Origin: Pseudorasbora parva
Taxonomy: Eukaryota > Chordata > Actinopteri > Cypriniformes > Gobionidae
DNA: 64,000 nucleotides
Direction: 5' to 3'
Assembly (NCBI RefSeq): GCF_024679245.1
Contig: NC_090174.1
Span: forward strand, 41,998,688 to 42,062,687
Shown piece by piece: positions 15,056-27,435 of the stretch. The notes beneath the pieces were generated by a model that searched no databases, was not told where the DNA came from, and saw only the letters and a program-made list of their open reading frames with translations. Position numbers and translations under genes: made by a program. Within the stretch, counting starts at the first letter, position 1. Every line of letters starts with the position of its first letter.

Positions 15056-16378
15056 TATATGTATATATGTATGTATGTATTTAGGGACAGAGGAGGGGAT
15101 AGCAGGTCGAGAAGAGTGAAAACCTTTGTGCTAAAGAAAAAAATGTTCATAATGCAGTGATTGAAATCATTTCAAGTTTCTTACACTCCAAAAATTCATT
15201 TCATGGCCACTGCAGCAGTAAAAAGATTCACCAGCAATGCGTTTTCTGTCTTCTTTATAACAAACAATACTCTGACACCAGCAGGCAGGAGATTTGAAAC
15301 ATTAATGAGATTCTGTGAGAGGAAATAACAGAGAAACTTCAGGTAATTCCAGGTGACAGTTTAGGCAATAAGGGAAGAGTCATCTATCAGGAGATTTACT
15401 GCAGGGACAAAGACAGCTGCAGGATTTCGGTGACATAAAGATGGAGAGGGACATTCTAAGAGATCATTCATCCAAGCATGTTCTGTTGATTTCTTGGCGA
15501 AAATTGTTGCGTGTCGCTAGTTCTGAGTACACCCACACGTCTGCACACTTATCACATTTAGTTGCAGGGGAAAACATTCAAAATATTTTATATATTTAAT
15601 AAATGAACATGCAAGGAATGTGTGTACAACTATGTGAATGATGCTTTGTCAAACTTTACTAGGTGTAAATTCCATACAGGCCTAGATATGAGGTTTATGC
15701 TGCCTTTACATGCTTCATGAATTATTTTACATTTGTAAGTTATATCCCAAGTTTCTGACTTGGAGTGTCCACATGAACAAGTCGTAAATTCGTTGTGTAT
15801 GTGTAAAGACATCACTTCCGGTATACACGATTTGGCATAGCCTACGCCAACGGCAGAAATGAATCTCGTACACGACGGCAGAGTGTATATTGACCTTACC
15901 AGAAGTGAAGCGCATTCCAGGCTGTTGGATATAGCGTTGTATTTGAGATAAAAAAAATATATATATATATATGAATACGGCTTGATTTCTCATACAAAAG
16001 GATTGTTTTGTGTCTTAAGATATCAATGTGTCGTCATGAGCCACAGGCCTCTTTGTGCATGTTGTCTAAGCATGTTTTTTTTTGCTCTCATAGAATTGTT
16101 ACCCATTCACATGCATTATATGACTGGCACACAGCAACGTTTGGAGTTAAAACGATCTTCATTTGTGAAGAAACAAAGACACCTACATGTTGAATGCACT
16201 GGGGGTAAGCAGATAAACATCACATTTTAATTTTGTGTGAACTAACCCTTTAAAGCTGAAATGTGCATAGATGTCAGCTTTTAAGGTAGATGTAGCATTT
16301 TTGATACTCTCACTAGCATCTTGCCTCCCTCTGCCATTCTATGCTACCAAGTCAAAGCACAGTTTGTTATGCAACAAA
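15056..16378. other. zmat4 intron with small repeat fragments
   Basis: No supported gene. At 16201-16253 is a detached tail of the AGGGATTG..CACCC foldback family (GGGGGTAAGCAGATAAAC, GTGAACTAACCCTTTAA). The frames at 15630-15815 and 15727-15993 (minus) show no motif. Confidence 0.45.
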
Positions 16379-16854
16379 TTGTAGCGTGGCCACATAAGGA
16401 GAAGCATATTTGTGGATCAACAATAAGAGTGATTAGTTGGTCATTGGTTGTATTGCTTTCTCCTGTGTTCTGTATTTCTCACCTAATCATATGACCTAAT
16501 CATCATAGTGCCTTATCTCCCTTCTCGCGAGATGTTTTGGGCGAGACTGTGTCACGTCACCCAAACAGGAACTGAGAGGGTGTTTTAAATATATAGGCCC
16601 GGCAAACTACCGATCGAGAGCGCGCTCATTCATTTCCGACACGGACACGAACGTGTGTGGATTACAAGGATTTTTGCTGGCTATTTTTCGGAGCGTTACT
16701 TCCGATCTTCTGTGGAGTTATCCCTTTTCTTTGAGTGGGGAATTGCTCGTTCTAGATGCCGTTTAAACAGCTGGACAAACACACATACTGCTCCCGGGTT
16801 TCTCATCCTTGCCGGTGAGACTGATCTGACTTTGTAGTACACACTGGACTGAGA

Positions 16855-16855
<1 letters not shown>
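16379..16855 (+). other. Promoter-like or solo-LTR-like segment
   Basis: GC content rises around 16525-16830, with AAATATATAGGCCCGG as a TATA-like element (about 16587) followed by a GC-rich leader, as in an LTR promoter or a retroelement 5' end. The segment runs into the adjoining (CA)n tract. I see no terminal repeat pair, primer-binding site or coding part, so this is tentative. Confidence 0.25.
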
Positions 16856-16911
<56 letters not shown>

Positions 16912-17158
16912 TTTTGTGACATATTATTATACTGTACAAACCGTATTTTCTATCCCCTTACATTGCCCCTGCCCCTAAACCTACCCATCACATGAAACAT
17001 TTTGCATTTTTACTTTCTAAAAAAAAACTCATCCTGTATAATTTATAAGCATTTTGAAAAGTGGGGACATGGCCAATGTCCTCATAAGTCATCCTCTCCT
17101 TGTAATAACTGTGTCATACCTATGTCATTATACACGTGTCCTCATATGTCACAAAAAA
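16856..17158. mobile_element. (CA)n-anchored repeat element, copy 1
   Basis: (CA)n at 16856-16905 followed by an element of about 250 bp with GTTTGTTTTTGTGACATAT at the left and GTGTCCTCATATGTCACAAAA at the right (inverted ends). Shared with 40268-40553: ATTTTCTATCCCC, TTACATTGCCCCTGCCCCTA, AACCTACCCATCACATGAAA and TTGAAAAGTGGGGACATGGC. Both copies sit directly against (CA)n tracts. Confidence 0.7.
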
Positions 17159-17442
17159 GAATCAGAACATTATAACCGGTTATGGTCTATTACTGAACCG
17201 ATACTGAATCGTCCTCATCTGCACCACGATTCAAAGAAACAATTAATTTCGACACCCCATATTTTGTGAATGTTAGCAAACTAGAATGCTGTATTCACAA
17301 AGATTAGAGCTATGTAGTTTTATCCTGAAAAATTACCATCTGCAAAATTTAAAAATGCATGTATTTATGATGCATTGTCTACTTAGCCCAGGAAAACCCA
17401 GACAACTTCCAGCAAATTTAGATTAGCTCTGCAAGTAGTCTG

Positions 17443-17815
17443 GCAAAGAGCCCTTTCAAGCCCATTTCTAATCCGTCGAAATCGCAGCACCAATCAGAAA
17501 TGTTGGGGCGGGCTTTACAGGATGACGACAGCACAGCAACGGTGAAGCAGATTTTGTACATTATAATGTTGGATGCCACCGTGGAACATTACTCGAATTA
17601 GCTATCGCATCTGTTTTAAGCGATTTAAACTTTTCCTTTCCGGTAAAACCCGAGTCAAGAACAATGCTCGGCTACCAGATGTGGATTACACCGGCTACTT
17701 TGAGGAGGAGGATTGGGAGTGTGATCATGTGCTAAGACCACACAGCAGCTCTGGATCTGGCCTTTCTGTGCTTTTCCTCACACTAGATCTGTTAGTCATG
17801 TAAAAATTGTAAATA
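17443..17815 (+). other. Gene-like block with a 76-codon frame, function unknown
   Basis: Higher GC than its surroundings. An open frame at 17573-17803 ends in an acidic stretch (DVDYTGYFEEEDWECD) and is followed by AATAAATAA near 17811. No family recognised and no intron structure established. It could be a repeat-borne fragment, since similar GC-rich islands in this window lie inside transposons. Confidence 0.2.
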
Positions 17816-18416
17816 AATAACTAGCGTAACTATGCTCAAGTCTGAAAATGTTCTAACACATCTGAAACATGAGTGACGCCTCTTTGGAAATGATTTTTCT
17901 ATGAAGCTTTGACAGACCATAACTCAGTTACTACTGAGAATGGTCTGTTTTTTTACCAGGCTATTGTATACCATCAAAACATAAACATTCTACTGTACAT
18001 ACAGTAAAGCACAATTTTCCTAAATTTAGTTTAAAAAAAAAAAACTAAATGCATGTTATTTTTCATCCAAATAAACACCTGTCGAACAGCCTTGTAAATA
18101 GTTATTGCGTGCAGAAAATGGCATAAACCACCGAATGTAAGCATTTCCCATGCAGTCTTATCGTAATGCAGTGAAGGTATACAGCTTGAGAGATTCCATT
18201 TCTAGATCAACCAGAACAGGATCAAAAGCTTTTTTTCCTTTTCTTTTTTTAATCTTTTTAAATCCTTGCAGTTATCCGCTTTCCTCCTTACTGGAGTTTC
18301 TGTACAAATTTTTTTTGCTGCAGAATCTCACCATTTTCCCTCCATTTTATAAGGAGGGAGTTTTGACCACATATTTAGGATATTTTACAGCATTAAAATG
18401 TCTTAATTAAAAAATA

Positions 18417-18423
<7 letters not shown>
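17816..18423. other. zmat4 intron, nothing recognised
   Basis: AT-rich sequence; the frame at 18150-18410 is low-complexity hydrophobic and has no family signature. Confidence 0.45.

Positions 18424-18507
<84 letters not shown>
18424..18507. repeat. (AT)n microsatellite, about 42 units
   Basis: Uninterrupted AT dinucleotide run. Confidence 0.95.
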
Positions 18508-18510
<3 letters not shown>

Positions 18511-19039
18511 CAATACAGTTCAATACACTGGAAGTCTTAAAAGGAAATTGTAAATAATGGTATATATTATAGTTATGTAGCCTGCACAATAAACTGCTGT
18601 ATATCGAGACACACATATGCACAAACAAAATAGAATTTCCGATATTTACAAGAGGAAAAAACATTCCTTAACAGGAAGCACAGACAAACAGAACTGATTG
18701 CAAAGCACCCTGCTGAGTAACTTGATAAGATTGATGCAGTAGCCTCAAATACCATGTATCAAGACAGATGTGCATGTAGGTCAATAATACATGTGGCCTT
18801 CCAGTGGTTTCTCATTTGTCTTAATGAATACAGAAGAGGCAGAATGCTTTGTGTTATTGGCTGATATCTGACTGAAACAACAGTGTTTCCCAGGAGATGA
18901 GCTTGGCTTCACTCAGCCTCGTCACTTTTAGTTATGCAGAAATCAATCAGGGTTGTCTGAACGACCTGGTTTTATTTCACACACTGTGGTAGAGCCACTA
19001 AGATCCAAACCCATCGCACAATACATGTTTACTTCTTAA
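18508..19039. other. zmat4 intron, nothing recognised
   Basis: No supported gene or repeat boundary seen between the (AT)n tract and the TTAA element. Confidence 0.45.
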
Positions 19040-19641
19040 AGGTCCCGTTCTTCGCATGTTTTCGAAGCTTTGATTATGTTTACAGTGTGCAATATAACAT
19101 GAGTTCATGTTTCGCGTGTAAAAAAACAGTATTTTTCACACAATTTACTTATCTGTACAGCGCTGTTTCCTCTGTCCTAAAAACAGCCTCATGAATTCCT
19201 TGTTCTATGAAGTCCCTCCTTCAGAAATACGTAACGAGTTCTGATTGGGCCAGCGCTTCCCGTGTTGTGATTGGACAGCAGCTTAGCGCACTTTGCCCGG
19301 AAAGGTCCCGCCTCTTACCATAACTGGGAGATGAAAGCGCTGAATGCGCGCTCTTCTCCACGTGGGAGAGCAACAAGACCATGCCCCCTATTCTGCGTGT
19401 TCTTGTGGGCGGAGGGTTAGTCAACAAACGGTTCTAGTGACGTCATTACATCCCTGCACTTCCTGCTGTAGTCCAAACCAGCCGTTCACTGTAGGCTTTG
19501 AAAGGGAACTTCTGTTAAATAGAATATCTCGCTTGGCATTGAACTTTGAGCTTTATATTTTTAAAGGTATTATTTATGCTCTAACAACAACATTACACAC
19601 TCACTAAAGTTTGAAAGATGGAATCGCGAAGAACGGGACCT
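19040..19641. mobile_element. TTAA element with 16-bp perfect inverted repeats
   Basis: Starts AGGTCCCGTTCTTCGC and ends with its exact complement GCGAAGAACGGGACCT, flanked by TTAA at 19036-19039 and 19642-19645. 602 bp, with a GC-richer centre (about 19230-19480) and no recognisable coding frame. AG termini plus TTAA suggest Kolobok-type. Confidence 0.85.
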
Positions 19642-19645
19642 TTAA

Positions 19646-19949
19646 AGTCCCAGTGAACCGGAAGTTTTATTCAGTGTTCTGATGTATTTCCAAGTGAAAC
19701 GGAATATTGAATAGAGGGCAGGGTTTGACTTCAGCGCTCCTCCTCTCCATCTCTCGCTCATAGCAGACTAACGGCTGGAGGGGATTGGTTACACATTTTC
19801 AAACCTAAGCCGTCAAACTGCCGTCATCTGAGAAGGAACGCCGTTTCCAGACTGGAAGTTACTTTTCAAATTTGATTAAAGATTACCACAAAAAAAAAAA
19901 AAAATGCTGTTTATTAACTTGCACGGGTTCATTGTTCACCCTAAGACCT
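19646..19949. mobile_element. Second TTAA-type element, abutting the previous one
   Basis: Begins AGTCCCAGTGAACCGG right after the TTAA that closes the preceding element, and ends CACCCTAAGACCT before TTAA at 19950-19953. The terminal similarity is weak (AGTCCCAG versus AGGTCTTAGGG). If real, the two elements share a single TTAA, so one inserted into the target site of the other. Confidence 0.45.
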
Positions 19950-19953
19950 TTAA

Positions 19954-21630
19954 TGTGTGATTTCATGAGGACATTCAAATTAATTTCATTACCCATTAAT
20001 TAATTCTGTCCACATTTTTTTCCACATAACAATATATTGAAAATACATAATTAAAAGGTAATTGACACAAATAAAGACATGAATACACTATGCTGTGCAT
20101 GGTTTATTTATTTTCTTCTAAAAAATGTTAACTTTTTTTGTGGGTGGTTATAAGTTTTTTGGCATACTTTGGCTTTTTATAAAAACAAAAAAAAAATAGG
20201 AAATGTTAGTTAATTTAAAATTAATAATACAAATTTAATTTGTGTTTAGTCAAAGTTAATACTTAATAAACATTTTTCATTAAAACAGCATAAATAAATA
20301 CAGAGATTACATTTCTAAAAATCTCACACTTGTACTTTGAGCTAATATTTTTCCATAATCGCTTGCCATTGACCAGGAAGTTTCGTCAACCTTTCCAATC
20401 TAAATATCAACAACAAACAACACATTCAAGCATCACCTACTTAATGTCTTTCTCCCAAAACACTTCCCAAAAAGCACTTTGACATTAGCAGTTTTTGGTT
20501 GCTGTGACCGTATTTTGAGCCGACACTGCAGCATGTTTACAGTTTGTCCCCAGATTGTCAGGGCACTGAAAAGCTTACTGAGTTTAAAGGGAAGTCCTCT
20601 CTGCTCAGTTAAGCTGGGCCTGAGCTAGTCTGTCTCAGTATGCCACATGTCAGAGGGATTGATGGTCTGTCTCAATCCCCTCAGAGTGGGACACAAGCTT
20701 CGTCTGTCTCTAGCCATCAGACGCAGATGGCACAGCTAATGATGGCATCAGTCAGTGACAGGAAACATGGGAGGAACAAGCAGAGAGAGAGAGAGCTAAG
20801 AAAAAAACAAGGCTACAGGGGCCATTCATTTTAAGCCAGATATGCTACATAGCCTTGCATTCAAAATCAGACTGTGTCAAAACTGAGCCTCTGAATTTTA
20901 AATTAACATGGCATTATGCACCATTAGGGTTGATAAATAATGGATAAATATGCAATCAGTCTGTCATTGTTGCAAAATGATCTCATGCAGGGCTGATCAG
21001 GACAATGGGTTTATTTGGAATAAAATGCAAATTATTTATAAATATTATTATACATTTATATAATATTAATATATGTAATTATAATATTTATTATAACAAT
21101 TATTAGATTGTGTGTATGTGTATTTTATTATAATTATAATAATTTCATAATAAAAATATCCCTAAATAATGGTAATAATTACACTCACTGCATAGCCAAT
21201 AAAATGGGCCTGAAAGGTCTGAGAGCCCATGGGTCCTGATCAACCTGTCAGTTTTTATTCAGAGCCAAGAGTTCCCAGATGAGTGGTCAGTTATGTTGTG
21301 TTGCTATGGACAACAACATTGACCAATCATAATCAAGAATCCCAGAGAACACCATTTTTTGTTTTTTTTTATCCACCAGTATGCCTTGTATGCCCATTAG
21401 ATTACATCAGTTTGATACACAAAGTGGACAGACTGTGGCTCCATCTCAAGCGTTAGAATTGTGTAATTGATCCTAAACACTGGATGTGATGTGGTGGGCC
21501 TCCTAACTATGCCATATGTGGCGCAGCTGTCCACTGAAGAGTGTAATTAATAAACACACTGGGCATTTGGAGGCACAGCCAGTAGGAAAGCTGGTAAGTA
21601 ATGGATGCTGAACAGAACTGAGAGCATAGA

Positions 21631-21632
<2 letters not shown>
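19954..21632. other. zmat4 intron, nothing recognised
   Basis: AT-rich. The frame at 20640-20834 (plus) is Ser/Gln-rich without a domain. No supported gene. Confidence 0.45.
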
Positions 21633-21701
<69 letters not shown>

Positions 21702-21717
21702 CCCCCCCCCCCCCCCC
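21633..21717. repeat. (CT)n followed by poly-C
   Basis: About 33 CT units then a run of 19 C (21699-21717). It generates spurious Leu-Ser and Glu-Arg frames on the two strands. Confidence 0.95.
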
Positions 21718-22243
21718 ATTGGCTGAAATCGAAATGACACGCGAAGCGGAGCCTCTCTACTGTACTGCATTTCCTTTGCGTGTCCTCCTACAGGCAGATG
21801 ATTTCTGAGAGCCCACTGATCCCCGAGTGTTTCCTGCTCATTCTCAGCACAATCTCACAACGCTATTGTGCTGTAAACAGGTCAGAAACCTAACATGAAC
21901 AGCAAAGCGCTGCATGATAGAAGCATAATGCAAGAACGAACACAGACATAAACACAACTATGCAGACAGTGTGACGACAGTGTTCTCAAACACACTGCTT
22001 TCAGTTGGCTGCTTCCGTAAAGCTCCTTTTATAAAGCCTCAAACAGACACAGATACTCTTCCTCCTTATTTTTAGGTCAATTACCCTAGGCAAGTAGGCG
22101 GTGAGCACTGACGTACAGTGCTGGGCTCTTTCAAACGCCTGCCCTGATCCTCTAGCCACACGCAGTCTTCTCCGACTCATCTCCTGAAATACAAGCACCC
22201 TCCCAGATCATTTTTCATTGCTGTGTGAGTGTGCTACACTTAC

Positions 22244-22400
22244 CTTTGGCTGTAATGGCAGGCTGTTCGCCGAGCAGAAGTTTGAGCCTTTTAGCATGGA
22301 TTTTGCCTTGGTAATGAGACTGCGCTACCACAGCGGAAGTAAAGGACATGTTACACAGCGTACAGCACTTGTTCTTATCCACATCTCCCTCCTCACTGCC
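22244..22400 (-). CDS. zmat4: zmat4 coding exon, residues 65-116, zinc finger 2
   Basis: Minus-strand exon of 157 bp, opening [20 protein letters not shown] and closing [12 protein letters not shown] plus the first base of a split Glu codon. It contains the whole of finger 2: C77 and C80, then H93 and H99 (C-x2-C-x12-H-x5-H), with the [10 protein letters not shown] stretch typical of matrin/U1-type fingers and nearly identical to vertebrate ZMAT4. The acceptor is GATATGTTGCAG|GGCAGT and the donor is GCCAAAG|GTAAGTG. The intron on its 5' side is phase 0 and on its 3' side phase 1. The intron towards exon 4 is about 16.0 kb. Confidence 0.96.
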
Positions 22401-23020
22401 CTGCAACATATCAGACACATTTATGAAGGTCAGAAAGAGCAAGGGCATGGGGTTGAAAGAGGAAATCAAGAGCTCAGTACAACATTTCTCATGAGGTCAA
22501 ACCCCCCAGCAACACTTGAGGGTAAATGTGCTGCAAAATAACAGTTTGAAAAATATAAGCAGGAGGGGAGCAAATGTCTCGGCTACTTTGGGATTGCTTG
22601 TGTAGTTCCTGGTGGGATGCAAATTGCAGTGATTTTACAGTAATGGGGCCAGTTTGATTGAACCATCACAGGCAGAACGTGAAGACCTCACCCACTGCAT
22701 GCAGGAAGATCTATTACACATTTTATACCAAATAGAAGATGTGAAATCTATGAAGCCATTTCAAGACTGAGTTCATCTTCTCAGCGGTACATTCATCAGT
22801 ATATAGACCCAATATAATTCACTTTTAGGGATGCATGGTTTCTGGACTATACCAAAAAGCCAGCAACTGCTGAATAGTAGATATTAAACCTCTACAAAAC
22901 AAATAAAATAAACACCTGGCATCCCAACATCATAATGTACAGTATTAAAAAAATGATAGTCATTTTGAGATTGGTTAAAGATTGCAATTAACAGATTAAT
23001 TTATTCTTGACCACCAAATC
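22401..23020. other. zmat4 intron just upstream of exon 3
   Basis: Nothing recognised apart from the exon 3 acceptor at its left edge. Confidence 0.45.
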
Positions 23021-23229
23021 TAGGGTAACCATATTTTTATTACCGTAAACCAGGACCTTCGGCCCGGCAATAAGAATGTAGATTGCCCTAGTGCCAGTCA
23101 ATTTAATGGCCCAATGAAAAATGATGAAAACCAGGACATTTTCATCACTATAAAAAAGCAGCCAGGATGGCCATTATAGGACTTGAAAACAGGACATGTC
23201 CTTGAAAAACAGGACGTTTGGTCACCCTA
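23021..23229. mobile_element. hAT-like MITE with 7-bp direct repeats
   Basis: Ends TAGGGTAACCA and TGGTCACCCTA form an 11-bp inverted repeat with one mismatch, flanked by CCAAATC (23014-23020 and 23230-23236). Read one base shorter on the right, the flanks become an 8-bp ACCAAATC pair, which fits hAT. No coding capacity. Confidence 0.7.
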
Positions 23230-23347
23230 CCAAATCAGCACACAATGATCACAAAAGACTTGAGTAATGACTTCTGAAAATTCTGCTTTGATTCAATTTA
23301 ATTGATACACAACAGTTTAAAATTTTGAGGTAAGTAGGTTTTACAAT

Positions 23348-23348
23348 G

Positions 23349-23396
<48 letters not shown>
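23348..23396. repeat. (AAT)n microsatellite
   Basis: About 16 AAT units. Confidence 0.9.
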
Positions 23397-23789
23397 TTTC
23401 TGCCAGGCCCACTATCAAAGAGGATTGACAATTAGCATATAGTTTGTATTGGTGGTATGTTTCTGTTCTGGGCAAGAACTCTTTGTGCATCCATGCAACC
23501 TATAGATATACCTAGGGTAAACAGAACATAACCAACATAAGTGTATTGCAGATATCATTAATGTCAATATTAAAATGTACGACATCATTCAGGAATTATG
23601 TCTTATTCAGAATCAGAATACCAAATCCTGACCAGACGAGAGGTGGAGCTGGGATGGTAATTAGCTCCAGAGAAATGTAACAGCTGCTGATAGTGCTGAA
23701 GGAGCTCATATATTTATGCTGTGATAGACGTCGCATTCATATAGGTTGATGTAATCGTTACATTTGATTATTTATATTATTAAGCATTT

Positions 23790-24145
23790 TAATTACATTA
23801 AATAGTGTAAAAGTGACAGTAAAGACATTTATAATGTAACAAAAGATTTATATTTTAAATAAATGCTGTTCTTTTGAACATTTTATTGATCAGAAATCCT
23901 GAATAAAAGCATCACAGGTTCCACATAAATATCAAGCAGCAAGAACATCATTATTGATTGAGCACCAAATCAGAATGATTTCTGAAGGATCATGTGACAC
24001 TGAAGATTGGAGTAATGGATGCTGAAAATTCAGCTTTGCCATCACATGGATACATTGTTTTAAAATATATTCAAGTTATTTTTTTTTACAATATTACTGT
24101 TTCTTTGTATTTCTGATTAAATAAATGCAGCCGTGGTGAGTATGA
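23790..24145 (-). repeat. Dispersed cyprinid repeat, fullest copy
   Basis: Includes AGAATGATTTCTGAAGGATC, ATGTGACACTGAAGATTGG, GCTGAAAATTCAGCTTTGCC and ATTAAATAAATGCAGCCGTGG in order. Other copies carry subsets of these landmarks. Confidence 0.6.
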
Positions 24146-24245
24146 GGCTATCAAAAAAATCTTAATTATATATACCCTTTATATTATCAGTTGATAACTT
24201 GATATGCTACCAATAAATTCTACCAATAAATCACTTCACAATCTA

Positions 24246-25434
24246 AGGATGTACTCACACTAGGCACGGTTGCCTTATACCGTGCCTAAGCTTGATTGTT
24301 CCCCTCTTCCCACTCCCCTGCTGGTCTGCACTCACATTGCACTTAACTCTTTACCCGCCAAGATTTTTTTTTTAAATGTTGCCAGTCACCGCCAGGGTTT
24401 TTGACCATTTTCAGCTAAATTTAATAGCCCATAGAATATTTAGTTTTATGAATATCTGAGTATGCAATATATATAAAAAGAAAGAGCTGACCCTCTTCTT
24501 TTAAACAAAAAGAATTGTATTTCTTTTTTATCAACACTTGAATATGTGTAAGTTTCATAATAAAAGCTACATTTTGAACAAAAAGCTGAGAAAATCACGT
24601 TTTTGTCAAGACTGTTTTCAGATCAGATTCAGAGCGAGGATCAATCACAGATGGAGTAGATCGAGTCCATCAACACCCCTAATGCTAGGCCTGTAGCTTG
24701 TCCTGGGTCCACATTTCATTCACTAACATTAAGCAGTTTTGATTTTTATGATGTTTAATGTTGATGATCACATTTTTTTCATATGCATATGATTACATGC
24801 GATCGCTTGTTTACTGCGTCTTATTTCCGTGTGTTTTGATCAGGAGATTCAGTACTCATTCAGAAGATGTGTAATAGCGCCCCCCTAGCGTCTAATAGTG
24901 AAAACACAGAAACCCAGAAAATGCAGTTTTTAGCCTGGATGGGTTTTCTCACAAATAACGGAAAATTCTGTGTTTGGCGGGGAAAGAGTTAATGTACCAA
25001 GTCCGGAGCATGCTTGCGTCATTCATGATGCAACATTTTGTTTTTGAAGAAGACTGAAAAGAAAGAAAAGTGCTTTTGTTAAAAGACTATCTAATAGATT
25101 TTCACTTGACTCCACTGCACGTATCAGAAGATTATTAGGTGGCAGCTAACTTTGCAGCTTTACTTGCAAACTACAATTCATGTTCATCAATAAAGTGAGA
25201 ACCAGGACCGTTAGAAACCTAAATATACTTGAATTATAGTGATCACACTACATGTGTACTGCGCCCGAGCCCAACCGAACTGCGCTCTGACCCACCTCTT
25301 TCAAGCGGGCCAGAGCCAGCTAAACGAACCGTGGCCAGGCACAGGACGGAACACTCACACTAGTCAACCGAACCAGACTTTGGGGTTCAATCCTGCCCGG
25401 GCACGGTTCAGATTGCCTAATGTGAGTACACCCT
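24246..25434. mobile_element. TIR element hosting a nested TTAA element
   Basis: 21-bp terminal inverted repeats with two mismatches: AGGATGTACTCACACTAGGC at the left and, on the complement of the right end, AGGGTGTACTCACATTAGGC. The adjacent phrases GGCACGGTTGCC and GGGCACGGTTCAG are also inverted. No convincing target duplication. A TTAA element occupies 24347-24988. No transposase seen; superfamily not assigned. Confidence 0.7.
24347..24988. mobile_element. TTAA element nested in a TIR element
   Basis: Starts CTCTTTACCCGCCA and ends TGGCGGGGAAAGAG (13 of 14 positions inverted), flanked by TTAA at 24343-24346 and 24989-24992. 642 bp. The termini do not begin with AG, so it is a different family from the other TTAA elements, perhaps piggyBac-like. 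Confidence 0.8.
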
Positions 25435-26971
25435 ATAACTTTATGCCCTCCACTCCTGACAGATAGCCCAACTAGTACCTTGCATAAACCTACAGGAATG
25501 GCTCCGACATCCCTAGAATAGAATCAAGACACAAAATCTGATGTGATGTCTTGTTTGCTTTTTTACTTTGGTTTTGGTTTGTCATGCCTACTCATAGTCT
25601 ACTCTGCTCTTCCATGTAATTTTGTAAAGCTTCCACTGTGAACATTGCTAGTCTTTGGCCTTGTTAGATGTTCCTTACAGGCGTTGTAGCTGTTAACTGT
25701 AATTACAGGGAGAGACTTTATATTGATAGTAATCAAAAACAATCGTTGCCCTACAGCTCAGTTTTCAGCTCTATGAATAAAACAAGAAGCTTATTTGCAT
25801 TAATTTTCCAGCAATTTTGTTCCATTGCCACATAGAGCCTTGGACTATAGGAAGGGTAAACTGGTGTGACACAAGTGTAGTGAAAACAGGCTTATGTTGT
25901 GCTTGGAGGCATTCTTACACAAACATGCAAACACACAAACCTTGCTCTGTTTGAGCAGGAAACACATCTTCCTAAACCACAGAGATGTACAGACTTGTAA
26001 AACTGTATGCATGACAATCTGAGTAAGACAGAAATAAGGTCAGAATACCCAAGTATGTATAGAGTATTTTCAAAACGCATGTAGATAGTGTACTTAAAAC
26101 ACATTACCAGACATTCTAGATCTGCAGTGTTGATGTCCAAAGTATATCTTTTATTTTCATGGTGGTTTTTAATACATCATAATAAGTCAATTTAACCACA
26201 AGAAACTGCTTCCTATAGCACTTACATTTGAAAAGAGCCTTCACCATAATCAAACATTTTGAAGTTATATTTTCTCAGTTCCAATGTGAATTTAGTTATT
26301 ATAATTTGCCTCTGTAAGTCAGTATTATTTACTTAATTTATTATACTGCTTTTGCATACTGTGTAAAAAAGGAACTACACACTTAAGCCCTATTCGGACG
26401 GTAATTATTTCTCATGTGGACATCCGTAAAAATACATTTGCATGCCATATCAGTGATAAAACATTCGGATGGTGATTTATTCACGGTGGAGGTGCAGATT
26501 TTGTGATCCTGCGCACCTGGGAACGCACTGCTCATGTGGTCAGTAACATGAATGTATTCTGTAAATAAAATGTCAATGCTTGGTATAATAAGAATAAATG
26601 CATATTTAATTTAACTTAAGGAAACTAATATCCTAATTATTCTTTAATTACTTAAATCGGTTTAAAATTAGGAAGAAATATAGTCTTGTATTTTATTTTA
26701 AAATAAATGATGTCATTTTATTCCACTTGGAAATGAGCAGAAATAAGTTAATACAGCTTCTAATTTACATGAGATAAACATAATACTGCTTGGTTATTTT
26801 TAATATTTATAATTGCTGCTGTAATAACAGCCCATAACTCAGAGATGTGGATTTGGAAGCCAATTAAATTATCACACGACCTTGGTATTTTTTTAAAAAC
26901 AGTATGTAATTTTGTGGGGGATTTTTAAGCGGGTGGTGGGAGAAAAATACTGGCATTCTGGATTCGGATGG

Positions 26972-26973
<2 letters not shown>
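25435..26973. other. zmat4 intron, one possible TIR end
   Basis: At about 26388 TAAGCCCTATTCGGACGG looks like the end of a known style of fish DNA element, but no matching opposite end was found. Otherwise nothing recognised. Confidence 0.4.

Positions 26974-27042
<69 letters not shown>
26974..27042. repeat. (AT)n microsatellite
   Basis: About 34 AT units; a shorter tract of about 15 units lies at 27403-27432. Confidence 0.95.
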
Positions 27043-27047
<5 letters not shown>

Positions 27048-27396
27048 AAAAAATCACACATTAGCCCATTAATGATGAAAACAAGGGTGCAAATACCTTA
27101 TGACCCCACGAGAAACAATTATCTTCCAAATATGGCTTTAGACTTGAGGTTGGTCTGCAGAAAAGCATTGTCTTGTAAGTATCATGTAAGCCAAATGCCC
27201 TCAGTGCTTATGGAGGGAGCTGAAAACACAGCACACACCAAAACAGCACTTCTCCAAATGACCTTGCTCTGTGCTCTGGTATGTGCATTCGGTATATCCA
27301 TTTATCCATACAGACTTCAGCTGCTTTGAAAAGCAGAATCTCCCACACAATCCTCGTACAGTGCATTCAGAATGCTGTGTTCTTTGTATTAGAGTC

Positions 27397-27435
<39 letters not shown>

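Noticed and set aside
21507..21808. Glu-Arg and Leu-Ser repeat frames on both strands
   Set aside because: Direct translation of the (CT)n and poly-C tract; no gene signature.
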